64,000 nucleotides of DNA. Source: M0108 sp044228795. GTDB taxonomy: Bacteria > Pseudomonadota > Gammaproteobacteria > Chromatiales > Chromatiaceae. A program made the position numbers and the translations under genes. Below the pieces are notes generated by a model. That model made no database searches. It was given only the letters and a program-made list of their open reading frames with translations, and had not been told where the DNA came from. The stretch lies in the NCBI GenBank assembly GCA_044228795.1, contig JBGAUE010000004.1:1-64000 (forward strand), written 5' to 3'. Shown here piece by piece: positions 15,775-23,720 of the stretch. How positions within the stretch are numbered: position 1 is the first letter of the stretch; each line of letters starts with the position of its first letter.

Positions 15775-15801
15775 TCTCGTCGGGGGATTCTAAAACCAAG
15801 C

Positions 15802-15829
15802 CCAACACTGATTAATTAATCAGTGTTGG
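15802..15829. repeat. Perfect 28-bp palindrome
   Basis: CCAACACTGATTAA followed directly by its exact reverse complement, centred on TTAA. It lies between two convergent genes (ends at 15774 and 15958). There is no T-run on either side, so it is not a standard terminator. It could form a cruciform or RNA hairpin, or be a dimeric protein-binding site. Confidence 0.75.
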
Positions 15830-15957
15830 CGGACGTCCTGACAATTTTCAACCTGCTGACAATTAGCCGCCTCAGCCATTCCCAGGAGATTACCAGCGCT
15901 TTCTCAAGAATTATCCAATGGAATGGCTGTTGAATCGAAATGGATTCTAGCAAGGAC

Positions 15958-17841
15958 TCAGAGAGTTTGACGCAGTGTGAAGCTGCATTTGTTATCGGAC
16001 ATCCGGGCGTGATAGGACAAATGTTCGATCTGGGCGGCAGCTAGCCGTAACTCAATGCCCGCCATGGCTGTTTCGTCAGCGGTGTCCAGGTTCGGCTCGC
16101 CACGGTAATCCGGTAGGGTCAATGGCCGGCCGGTGTGCGATATGGTGAGCACCCCCTTGTTTTTACGCATGATGGCCAACGCCGTCACCCTGGAACCGGG
16201 GGGGAGGGCGCGCTGCAGGAAGGTCATCACCTCTTGGCCGGCATTAGCCAGGGACACGGCGGCGGGAACCTTCCAACGCGCCTGTAGGGTCTGAGAGACC
16301 AGCCAATCGAGCAGTTCTGCCTGGTCAATGGTGGCGCCATCCTTGATGTTCCAAGTCTTGGTAGCGCTGAAGTCCTCGGTATCCGTGCCCGCCGGCGGAC
16401 GAGAACGGCCCGCAATCAGGGCCAGGGCGAGCAGGGCGGTATTGATACCGATGAAGGGCCAAAGGATGGACCAGCCCTCCTCAGCACCTGGCTTGGCGGC
16501 TGTCCCTGGCCCTTGTGCCAAGACCTCGGGGGTGCCGAAGGCCACGGGTTGAGCCATCGCCAGCGGCCAGGTCGCGTACAGATTCCAACCGGCAAATAAC
16601 AGATAGAAGAGACCAAAGCTCAGCATCAACCGCGTGCGATCAAGGCCCGCGGCGCGTGTGGCGGTCCAGCCCAGTAGGGCTAGCGACAGCACCAACCCCA
16701 AGCCGATGCAGAAGGCATTGAAATAGGCCGTCCAAGGCGCACCCCAGAGGCCCGACAAGGCCAATCCAGGGGCCTGTAAGGCCTCGGCCAGGGGCGCTAG
16801 CAAGAGGCCACCATCTCCCCAGAATTCTGCACCAACATGGCCCAAGTGGCTCAATAACAGGAGAGGGATCAAGGGTCGGGCGCCCATGGCCAGCCAGGCG
16901 GCAGGAGACATGAAGGCGGTGGATTGGCTAGCCGCCAGGCGGGCCAAGGCGTTCAATAGCCACCAGCTTCCGGCTAGTGCCAGCGTTATAAACAGAGTTT
17001 TCATCGCTATTGGGTAGGCGGCGTTTTCTACCCAGGTGTCCAACGGCAGCCGGCCACTGTCCAACCCATTCAGCAGGCTGATCAAGCCCGCTAAGAAGGC
17101 GATGAGCCACAGGACCACCGGCGCTATTGGCGACGAGGCCGCCAATTCCTGGGAGGGTACCTCCAGACTGACCCGCAGCGAGCCATGTTGGCAGCGCTTG
17201 AGGCAGGCGCCACAGAGATTGCAGTTAGCTACCGAGTCCATGGCAAAGGGCGACAGGTGCATGGGACAACCCGCGTACCCGGCGTCAGGCACCACACAAT
17301 CCTTGGTGGTGCAGTCGGCGCACACCGCTTCTTGCGGGCGCACTTTGAACAGGGATGCTCGAGCATAGACATGGCTGATGCCACCAATGGGACAGACGTA
17401 GCGGCACCAGACACGCCCCTGGAAGAAGAGCCCGAAGGCTACGGCGCCCGTAAGAATAGCCAACAGCATGATGGCTGTCTGACGGGGTGAATCGACGATA
17501 CCCGCTGTTTCCTCCAGCCAGGATAGCAACAGGAAGGCAATCAATATCAGCCAGAGCCCCTGCTCCTTGAGGAAATCCGGAACTGCCAGACGCAACCCCA
17601 CCAGGCGCTGCAGGCTGTCGCTGATCTTGGAGAAGGGGCAGACGCCGCACCAAATCCTGCCAGCGATGAGAAACATCACGCACAACAGCGGCCACCACAC
17701 CAGCCATATCAAGAGGTTGGCAAGGTTGTCCTTATCCGCTGGTCCAAATAACAAAACGCCTATGACCGGCACGAATATCAGTACAGACAGCCACTGCAAG
17801 CCGCCAGGATATCCGCGCATTTTCAAAAGCTTTGTGAGCAT
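15958..17841 (-). CDS. NosR/NapH-type membrane polyferredoxin with a C-terminal HATPase-like domain
   Basis: A 627-residue multi-pass membrane iron-sulfur protein. Two transmembrane-flanked CxxxCP motifs (WCGVCPFSKISD about residue 66; CRYVCPIGG about 147) match the NapH/NosR/CcoG family. Ferredoxin-type clusters follow (CADCTTKDC...GCP; CNLCGACLKRC at about 205-220). Several more helices cover residues 235-480. Residues about 505-627 form a soluble domain whose final strand pattern (MAGIELRLAAAQIEHLSYHA, then a basic/hydrophobic end) resembles RsbW-like HATPase folds but lacks the catalytic Asn and the DxG motif. It probably passes electrons across the membrane; the partner is unknown. It is divergent from the glutamine amidotransferase gene. 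Confidence 0.75.
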   Translation of the reverse strand: MLTKLLKMRGYPGGLQWLSVLIFVPVIGVLLFGPADKDNLANLLIWLVWWPLLCVMFLIAGRIWCGVCPFSKISDSLQRLVGLRLAVPDFLKEQGLWLILIAFLLLSWLEETAGIVDSPRQTAIMLLAILTGAVAFGLFFQGRVWCRYVCPIGGISHVYARASLFKVRPQEAVCADCTTKDCVVPDAGYAGCPMHLSPFAMDSVANCNLCGACLKRCQHGSLRVSLEVPSQELAASSPIAPVVLWLIAFLAGLISLLNGLDSGRLPLDTWVENAAYPIAMKTLFITLALAGSWWLLNALARLAASQSTAFMSPAAWLAMGARPLIPLLLLSHLGHVGAEFWGDGGLLLAPLAEALQAPGLALSGLWGAPWTAYFNAFCIGLGLVLSLALLGWTATRAAGLDRTRLMLSFGLFYLLFAGWNLYATWPLAMAQPVAFGTPEVLAQGPGTAAKPGAEEGWSILWPFIGINTALLALALIAGRSRPPAGTDTEDFSATKTWNIKDGATIDQAELLDWLVSQTLQARWKVPAAVSLANAGQEVMTFLQRALPPGSRVTALAIMRKNKGVLTISHTGRPLTLPDYRGEPNLDTADETAMAGIELRLAAAQIEHLSYHARMSDNKCSFTLRQTL

Positions 17842-17963
17842 GGAGGTCTCATGTCATTAGCCAGCATGACTATTCATTTTAGGATAGATTTCACCATATA
17901 GGATTCTGGTTGGCCGCACCCCGAATAAAAAGGCGTCGGCGCTGACGCCCGAGAGACCCCTTT

Positions 17964-18656
17964 ATGCTGATTCACTGTCTGCAACATGTTCCTTTCGAGG
18001 GGCCCTTCAGCATTGCTGACTGGGCCGCGGCCCGTGGCCATTCACTGCGTGTGACCCCGCTTTATGATGGGGTGGTGCCGCCAGAGCCGGCGGAATTCGA
18101 TTGGTTGGTGATCATGGGCGGGCCCATGGGAGTGGGTGACGAGGTCTGTTACCCCTGGCTCGCGGCAGAGAAGGACCTAATCCGCCGGGGTATTGGACTG
18201 GGCAAGACCCTGGTCGGGGTCTGTCTCGGGGCCCAGTTGCTCGCCGAGGCCTTGGGGGCGCGGGTCTATCGTCATCGCGAGCAGGAGATCGGCTGGATGC
18301 CTATCTCCCTGACCCCGGACGGGCAGGCCTCGCCGGTCAGTGGCTTTCTGCCCCCCTCGCTCCAGGTCTTTCATTGGCACGGCGATACCTTCGATCTACC
18401 TGCGGGGGCGGTCCATTTGGCCCGCAGCGCCACCTGTGAGCAGCAGGCCTTCCTGTACGAGGGGCGGGTGCTGGGCCTCCAGTTCCATTTGGAGTCTACC
18501 CCGGAGAGTGTCACAGGTATTTGCGCCGCCTGTGCCGATGAACTGGTCCCCGGCCCCCATGTCCAGACGGCCGCGCACATGCTGGCCGCTGCGCCCGAGG
18601 ACTATGAGCGACTAAGGGTCGCCCTATTCGGCATCCTTGACCGGCTGCCCCAATGA
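17964..18656 (+). CDS. Class I glutamine amidotransferase (GMP synthase-like)
   Basis: A 230-residue stand-alone GATase1 domain. The nucleophile is Cys in LVGVCLGAQLLAEALGA (about residue 86); the His and Glu of the triad are in LQFHLESTPESV (about residue 174). MGGPMGVGDE is the oxyanion-strand segment. It has the length and layout of the GMP synthase-like hydrolase family that acts on gamma-glutamyl compounds; the exact substrate is unknown. Its stop overlaps the start of tag by 4 bases (ATGA), so the two are translationally coupled. Confidence 0.85.
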   Translation: MLIHCLQHVPFEGPFSIADWAAARGHSLRVTPLYDGVVPPEPAEFDWLVIMGGPMGVGDEVCYPWLAAEKDLIRRGIGLGKTLVGVCLGAQLLAEALGARVYRHREQEIGWMPISLTPDGQASPVSGFLPPSLQVFHWHGDTFDLPAGAVHLARSATCEQQAFLYEGRVLGLQFHLESTPESVTGICAACADELVPGPHVQTAAHMLAAAPEDYERLRVALFGILDRLPQ

Positions 18657-19231
18657 GCGGCGACGGCCTGGTGCGTTGTGCCTGGTGTGGAGCCGACCCC
18701 CTCTATGTGGACTATCACGATCGCGAGTGGGGCGTTCCCAATCGGGACGAGCGGCACCTGTTCGAGATGTTGACCCTGGAGGGTGCCCAAGCGGGTCTGT
18801 CCTGGCTGACAATCCTGCGTAAACGCGAGGGTTATCGGCGCGCCTTTCTGGGCTTCGACCCGGTGGCCATCGCCCGATTCGACAAGGTCCGGGTGACGGA
18901 ACTCCTCGCGGAACCGGGGATAGTTCGTAACCGCCTCAAGGTGGAGTCCGCGGTGAGCAATGCCCGTGCCCTGCTGGACCTGTATGAGCAAGGCGATACC
19001 CTGGCTAACCTGCTGTGGAGCTTTGTTGACCAAGTGCCCCGGCACAACGCCTGGACCAGTCTGGCGCAGGTCCCCTCCCAGACAGAGGCATCGGACTTGA
19101 TGAGCCGTGAACTCAAGCGGCGTGGCTTCCGCTTCGTCGGCAGCACCATTTGCCAGGCCCTAATGCAGGCGGTCGGGATGGTGAATGACCACACCTTGGA
19201 CTGTTTCCGGTACCGGCAACTCGGTGGCTGA
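18653..19231 (+). CDS. tag: DNA-3-methyladenine glycosylase I
   Basis: A 192-residue Tag protein that excises 3-methyladenine from alkylated DNA. The zinc snap is visible: Cys near the N-terminus (CAWCGADPLYVDYHDREWG, Cys and His) and its C-terminal partners in NDHTLDCF. The helix-hairpin-helix-like catalytic part contains FEMLTLEGAQAGLSWLTILR and GSTICQALMQAVGMVNDH. Length matches E. coli Tag (187). It overlaps the amidotransferase gene by 4 bases. Confidence 0.95.
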   Translation: MSGDGLVRCAWCGADPLYVDYHDREWGVPNRDERHLFEMLTLEGAQAGLSWLTILRKREGYRRAFLGFDPVAIARFDKVRVTELLAEPGIVRNRLKVESAVSNARALLDLYEQGDTLANLLWSFVDQVPRHNAWTSLAQVPSQTEASDLMSRELKRRGFRFVGSTICQALMQAVGMVNDHTLDCFRYRQLGG

Positions 19232-19703
19232 TTGGGGGCCAGGTGCCTGCGGCTCCTGCTTCGGGATTGGCGAACACTGCCACTGCCGCTTTCATAATGA
19301 ATCGAGGCTGACCTCCGCTCACCCTGCCTCCGGGTTGGGGATCACGGGCAAGGTATTTTTTTCATGTAACATAATTGTAATTTATGGGCCATTTAACTAA
19401 TAATACCTATGCACCGAAGGTCGCCAAGAAAAATAGTAAGTATAAGAAAGGCGCATCTCTGCTACTTCGTCGAACCGGTGGATCCCTTTCCCGTCATGCA
19501 ACCCGGGATGCGCGGGATATGAGGCTGTTTGTTCCCTGAAATCAGGGTTCCGGCGGCGATACCGGTTTGCGTTTGCCGAGATCGGTCAAGTACGGCCCAT
19601 CCTTAGTGTCCGTCAAGGAAGGTCTGTCCCGTAAGCTCCATTCCGAGTTGTCGAACCTCGGCCCTGATCATCCAATCAGGCATTTTGCCCTTGAGGAAGA
19701 ACT
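19232..19703. other. Intergenic region upstream of rquA
   Basis: This 472-base stretch holds no convincing gene. It includes an AT-rich core at about 19350-19440 that may contain a promoter, and a short CCCTGA-AA-TCAGGG hairpin at 19534-19547. A GAGGAAG ribosome-binding site precedes the ATG at 19704. A frame that starts near 19567 and overlaps rquA has no coding character. Confidence 0.4.
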
Positions 19704-20435
19704 ATGTCCTACTCCCCTGACGGCCTTTCGAGCGAGATCGCGGCACCCCCCATTCCGGATTATCTCCAACAAGTTTACTGGTGGGCCTACCTGCACCCCC
19801 GGGCCGTGTTCCTCTTCGAACGCGAGTGGCTGGTCAATCTGATCCTCTGGGGCAATTACCCGCGTCTGTGTGGCGAGGCCTTACAGGAACTTGCCGGGAA
19901 TGAGGGGCAGCGTCTCCTGCAGGTGGCCTGCGTTTATGGGGATCTCACCCAGCGGGTGGGGGGCCTCCTGGGCTCCCGGGACCGGCTGGATGTCATCGAT
20001 GTGGCTTCTATTCAGCTTGCCAATCTGCGCCAAAAGTTGCCCCCTGATCCCCGGATCCATCTGCACCAAGAGGATTCGCGGTCACTGCACTTTGAAGATG
20101 GGTCCTTTGATAGGACGTTGCTCTTCTTCCTGCTTCACGAACAGCCGGAGGCGGTGCGGCGGGCTACCCTGGCCGAGGCCCTGCGTGTGACCCGACCGGG
20201 CGGCAAGGTGGTCATCATCGATTACCATGCCCCGGAGTCGGGCCATCCGCTGCGTTTGGTTATGAAGATGATCCTTGCCACCCTGGAACCCTTTGCCCTG
20301 GATCTCTGGAAGGCAGAGATCGGGGATATGTTGCCCAAGGATGCTGCCATTGCCTCCTATGAAAAGGTCACTTCCTTTCGCGGGCTCTATCAGAAGATCG
20401 TGATCCAGATGGGCGACACGGCTACCGGCCATTAG
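19704..20435 (+). CDS. rquA: Rhodoquinone biosynthesis methyltransferase RquA
   Basis: A 243-residue SAM-methyltransferase-like protein. The N-terminal signature YLQQVYWWAYLHPRAVFLFE, followed by REWLVNLILWGNYPRL, is characteristic of RquA. The SAM-binding strand LLQVACVYGDLTQRVGGLL is followed by the Asp-containing strand DVIDVASIQLANLR, then FFLLHEQPEAVRRATLAEAL and PGGKVVIIDYHAPESGHPLR. RquA converts ubiquinone to rhodoquinone, the low-potential quinone used for anaerobic fumarate reduction and reverse electron flow. Plain class I methyltransferases of ubiquinone synthesis (UbiE) lack the WAYLHPR segment. It stands alone, convergent with the ferredoxin-NADP reductase gene, next to the Rnf-PFOR operon. 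Confidence 0.85.
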   Translation: MSYSPDGLSSEIAAPPIPDYLQQVYWWAYLHPRAVFLFEREWLVNLILWGNYPRLCGEALQELAGNEGQRLLQVACVYGDLTQRVGGLLGSRDRLDVIDVASIQLANLRQKLPPDPRIHLHQEDSRSLHFEDGSFDRTLLFFLLHEQPEAVRRATLAEALRVTRPGGKVVIIDYHAPESGHPLRLVMKMILATLEPFALDLWKAEIGDMLPKDAAIASYEKVTSFRGLYQKIVIQMGDTATGH

Positions 20436-20493
20436 GCGATGCGTGATTGACCCCCCAGGCCCAGACCAATCTTGATGGCGGGGCCTGGGTTCC

Positions 20494-21351
20494 TCAGTAA
20501 ATCAGTTCCGACCAGCGTTTCTCTCGGATCAGCCTTTGCTTAATGCCCTGCCAGACCTCGGGGGAACCGGCGCGCTCGCCCATAACCCGGTCGAAGACCT
20601 GGGCGATCTTGCCGAGGCCGGCGAGAAAGACGTGGGTTTTTGGCTCCTGAATGAGGGACCAGACCTCGCCTACGTTTTCCTGGATACCGAGCGCCAGGGC
20701 GTCAGAGGAGCGCATCAGGGTATGGGAGGCCAGGGATTTGAAGGCCTTGAAGCTGGCCTGGTCGTAGTAGTCGGCCAGGTCGGTTGCCTCGTCATTGGCA
20801 TAAGCCAAATCCAGGCCGGTGCGGCCGCCGTAAAAGAGGCGGACCTGCCCATCCCACCCGCCGCGGCGCTCGTAGATGAGCTGGGCGAAGGCGCGGAAGG
20901 GGGCGATGCCTGTGCCTGTGCCGATCATAAGCAGGTTGGCGTCTTTGTCCGGGGGCATCTGGAAGGGGCTCCGGAAGGGGCCCGTGAGGGTGACCTGGTC
21001 GCCGGGCTTGGCATCGCACAGAAAGTTGGAGGCGATGCCAGGGAAGCGCTCGCCGCTGATTTCGTCGATGTAGAAGCACCGGCGTACCAGGATCTCCAGG
21101 TCTACGGCTTCGTCCTGAGGCCGGGGGCGGGCATTGGCGATGGAGTAGCGACGCACATGATAGGGGTTGCCGAAGGGGTGGGGTCCCGGGACGACCACGC
21201 CGATGCTCTGGCCCTCGACGAATTGGAAGGCCGGGTCCGCAACCCGCAGGCTGAGATGGCGCACCTCCTCCGATTTAGGAGGGGTGATGCGTCTGGAATC
21301 GGTGATCAGGGCCGCGACCGTGGGGCCGAGGGGTGGGTCGAGTTCGCTCAT
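20494..21351 (-). CDS. Ferredoxin-NADP+ reductase
   Basis: A 285-residue plant-type FNR. The FAD motif is RRYSIANA (RxYSxxS-like), GPFRSPFQMP follows, the NADP-binding strand is LLMIGTGTGIAPFRAF, and the protein ends in a C-terminal aromatic (RWSELIY), as in plant-type FNRs. HVFLAGLGKIAQVFDRVM is the conserved nicotinamide-side segment. It exchanges electrons between ferredoxin and NADP(H) in the cytoplasm. It lies on the same strand and 143 bases downstream of the Rnf-PFOR operon, so it may be its last member or a separately transcribed partner using the same ferredoxin pool. Confidence 0.88.
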   Translation of the reverse strand: MSELDPPLGPTVAALITDSRRITPPKSEEVRHLSLRVADPAFQFVEGQSIGVVVPGPHPFGNPYHVRRYSIANARPRPQDEAVDLEILVRRCFYIDEISGERFPGIASNFLCDAKPGDQVTLTGPFRSPFQMPPDKDANLLMIGTGTGIAPFRAFAQLIYERRGGWDGQVRLFYGGRTGLDLAYANDEATDLADYYDQASFKAFKSLASHTLMRSSDALALGIQENVGEVWSLIQEPKTHVFLAGLGKIAQVFDRVMGERAGSPEVWQGIKQRLIREKRWSELIY

Positions 21352-21494
21352 CTTGCTGGTTCCAGTGAGGTTCTAGTTTTTGGGTCCCCGCCCCTCTGAG
21401 GGTGCGGGCTTTATGAAAACTTCCCTAAGGGAATTGATTGCCTGGTTCAAAGACGGGGGCGCCTGTCGCGGCCGCCTTGGGCTGTAATAAGGGA

Positions 21495-21680
21495 TCAGCG
21501 CGATCGTGTTGCGCATTGGCCATTCTTGCAGGCACAACTGCCACCACAACTCCCGTCCGGAGAGCGGTAGGGGCCGAGCTTGGGATTCTGGCGCGCGAAG
21601 GCGGCATAACGCTGCTGTACCCAGACCCAGCCGGCCAGGACGGCGAAGATGACCAGGCTGGCGATCAGAGCATTAGCCAT
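21495..21680 (-). CDS. Small Cys-rich membrane protein at the end of the rnf operon (NqrM-like?)
   Basis: A 61-residue protein with one N-terminal transmembrane helix (MANALIASLVIFAVLAGWVW) and a short cytoplasmic tail with five Cys in GSCGGSCACKNGQC. Its start overlaps the end of rnfA by 8 bases, indicating translational coupling. The GSCGG motif and size recall NqrM, which helps deliver iron to the membrane-embedded Fe site shared by NqrD/NqrE and, by homology, RnfA/RnfE. That function is inferred only from layout and Cys pattern. It occupies the position where clostridial-type operons carry rnfB. Confidence 0.6.
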   Translation of the reverse strand: MANALIASLVIFAVLAGWVWVQQRYAAFARQNPKLGPYRSPDGSCGGSCACKNGQCATRSR

Positions 21681-22263
21681 GGGACGCCCCGAGGCCCGCG
21701 AAGCCCATGAAGGCCAGGGACAGGAGCCCGGCGAGCATGAGGCTCATGGCCGCGCCCTGGCTCACCGTCGGCACTCGCGCCAGTTCCAGTCTTTCCCGGA
21801 GCCCGGCCATGAGCATCAGGGCCAGGGTAAAACCCACCCCGGCGCCCAGGCTATATACCAGGCTTTGGATAAAGTCGTACTCGCGGGAGGTCTGGAAGAG
21901 GGCCAGGCCCAGAACGGCGCAGTTGGTGGTGATGAGGGGTAGGAAGATGCCTAGGGAACGAAAGAGGGCCGGACTGAACTTTTTGACGAACATCTCCACC
22001 AGTTGGACCGCCGAGGCAATGATAGCGATATAGCAGATGAGGCGCAGGAATTCGAGGTCCAGCTTGACCAGTAGCCAGTTGACCCCATAGGCGCTGACAG
22101 AACTGACGACCATGACAAAGGTGGTGGCCAGCCCCATGTTCCAGGCCGTCTCCTTCTTGGCGGAGGTGCCGAGGAAGGGGCAGATGCCCAGGAAGAGGGC
22201 TAACACGAAGTTGTTGACGACTACCGTATTGAGAAATATTGAAAAAAGGGATTCGTTACCCAT
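21673..22263 (-). CDS. rnfA: Rnf electron transport complex subunit A
   Basis: A 196-residue, six-helix membrane protein. NNFVLALFLGICPFLGTSAK and LPLITTNCAVLGLALF carry the two conserved Cys that, with the matching pair in RnfE, hold the intramembrane Fe-S centre. It overlaps rnfE by 8 bases upstream and the small Cys-rich gene by 8 bases downstream. In the complex it forms part of the ion-conducting core with RnfE and RnfD. Confidence 0.95.
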   Translation of the reverse strand: MGNESLFSIFLNTVVVNNFVLALFLGICPFLGTSAKKETAWNMGLATTFVMVVSSVSAYGVNWLLVKLDLEFLRLICYIAIIASAVQLVEMFVKKFSPALFRSLGIFLPLITTNCAVLGLALFQTSREYDFIQSLVYSLGAGVGFTLALMLMAGLRERLELARVPTVSQGAAMSLMLAGLLSLAFMGFAGLGASHG

Positions 22264-22954
22264 GGGCGCCTACTCCGGCATGGTCCAGGATCTGGCGTTC
22301 GCGACGTTGCTTCAGCCAGGCAAAGAGTAGCAGCCAGGCGCCGAGGACAAAAAAGCCGCCGGGAGGCAGGATCATGACCAACCAGGGTTGGAAGTTGTCG
22401 GAAAAAAGCTGCATCCCTAGCAGGGTGCCATTGCCGAGAATCTCGCGCACCGTGCCCAAGCAGAGAAGAGCCAGGGTAAAGCCTGCGCCCATGCCTAGGC
22501 TGTTCACGAGGGTGGGGATCAGCCGTTGTTTGGAGGCGTAGGCCTCGGCGCGGCCTAGGATGATGCAGTTGACGACGATGAGTTGGAGGAAGGCCCCCAA
22601 AGCTGCGTAGAGTTCCAGGCTGATGCCTTGGATCGCGTAGTCCACCACGGTGACGAAGGTGGCGATGATAACGATGTAGCTGGCGATACGCACCTGTTTG
22701 GGTATCCAATTACGCAGCAGTGAGATCAGTGCCCCTGAACCGACCAGCACAAAAGTGGTCGCCAGGCCCATGGCGATGGCATTGATGGTGGAACTGGTGA
22801 CCGCCAGGGTCGGGCACATACCCAACAGCATGACAAAAATTGGATTTTCTTCCCAGAGGCCGCGCAGAAAGGTGTCGGCGGTAAGGGTTTCTTGCTGATT
22901 GAAGGGGAGCGAGGGCGGGGGCGCGCTTGTGGTCTGGGGGGGGGGTTCAGCCAT
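22256..22954 (-). CDS. rnfE: Rnf electron transport complex subunit E
   Basis: A 232-residue paralogue of RnfA with six helices. ENPIFVMLLGMCPTLAVTSS and FLQLIVVNCIILGRAEAYAS carry the conserved Cys pair for the shared Fe-S site. The start is set at 22954, just after the rnfG stop (16 bases), because upstream codons of the same frame overlap rnfG and are not family-like. A Pro/Thr-rich N-terminal extension of about 30 residues precedes the conserved part. Confidence 0.93.
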   Translation of the reverse strand: MAEPPPQTTSAPPPSLPFNQQETLTADTFLRGLWEENPIFVMLLGMCPTLAVTSSTINAIAMGLATTFVLVGSGALISLLRNWIPKQVRIASYIVIIATFVTVVDYAIQGISLELYAALGAFLQLIVVNCIILGRAEAYASKQRLIPTLVNSLGMGAGFTLALLCLGTVREILGNGTLLGMQLFSDNFQPWLVMILPPGGFFVLGAWLLLFAWLKQRRERQILDHAGVGAHG

Positions 22955-22970
22955 ATCTAAGGTCTCCCGG

Positions 22971-23720
22971 TTAATGCAGTTGCGACAGGATCGCCAAATC
23001 ACGCTGGATAGCGGGCACGGCGCGCTGGGCAGCCTGGTTGGCTGCCTTGCCCATGGCTCGCGAGGAGATGGTCGCTCCGGAAATGGCGTCAATCTGCCAG
23101 GGTTCGGCCTTGGCGCCGTGTTTGACGGTGACGATGGGGTTGGCCAGGGCTGTGCCCTCGCCATTGAGCTTGGCGTCGAGGGCGACGAAGTTCTTCAGGA
23201 AGGTGGGATCCTTATCCAGCTTGTCGCCGAACCCCGGAGTCTCATTGGATTTTTGTACCTTGGTGCCTACGATGACCTGGCGGTCGGGGTCGTAGGCGAA
23301 CATGACCTCCACGGGTCCGGCGTACCCATTGCCGGTACCCAGTATTGCCAGCCCCTTGAGTTGGCCCTGGACGTCATAGGCCGCGTAGATGATTTCCCCA
23401 TCCGTGCTGGTGTCTTGACCCTCCGCCTGATCCTTGGGCACCAGCCCCTTGGGCCCCAGGATGAAGTCACGCTTGACGACGGCACCCGGGATCACCTCCA
23501 ACACTGCCTTCTCGGTGGCGATATGGCGGCCTTCGGCAATGATAGGTGCGGTCAACTCATAGGCCATAGCAACTAAAAACCCCGATACCATCGAGATAAT
23601 GCCAAGGGCACGGAGCATGGCGAAGGTAGGCGTTTTGGGGGTTTGGGTGGTGTTCGGGATGACCGGAGTGACCGCAATGTCGCCCGGATCAATCTGGGGT
23701 TGGGTGGCTTCGCTGATCAT
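22971..23720 (-). CDS. rnfG: Rnf electron transport complex subunit G (covalent FMN)
   Basis: A 249-residue periplasm-facing flavoprotein anchored by one N-terminal helix (about residues 38-60). The flavinylation motif DAISGATISS places the FMN-bearing residue at Thr217. It passes electrons to RnfD. A 35-residue N-terminal Pro/Thr-rich cytoplasmic stretch precedes the helix. The gene overlaps rnfD by 4 bases. Flavinylation requires an ApbE transferase, which is not in this window. Confidence 0.92.
   Translation of the reverse strand: MISEATQPQIDPGDIAVTPVIPNTTQTPKTPTFAMLRALGIISMVSGFLVAMAYELTAPIIAEGRHIATEKAVLEVIPGAVVKRDFILGPKGLVPKDQAEGQDTSTDGEIIYAAYDVQGQLKGLAILGTGNGYAGPVEVMFAYDPDRQVIVGTKVQKSNETPGFGDKLDKDPTFLKNFVALDAKLNGEGTALANPIVTVKHGAKAEPWQIDAISGATISSRAMGKAANQAAQRAVPAIQRDLAILSQLH

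Noticed and set aside
19534..19547. CCCTGA-AA-TCAGGG inverted repeat
   Set aside because: Loop of only two bases, no T-run and short; likely chance.
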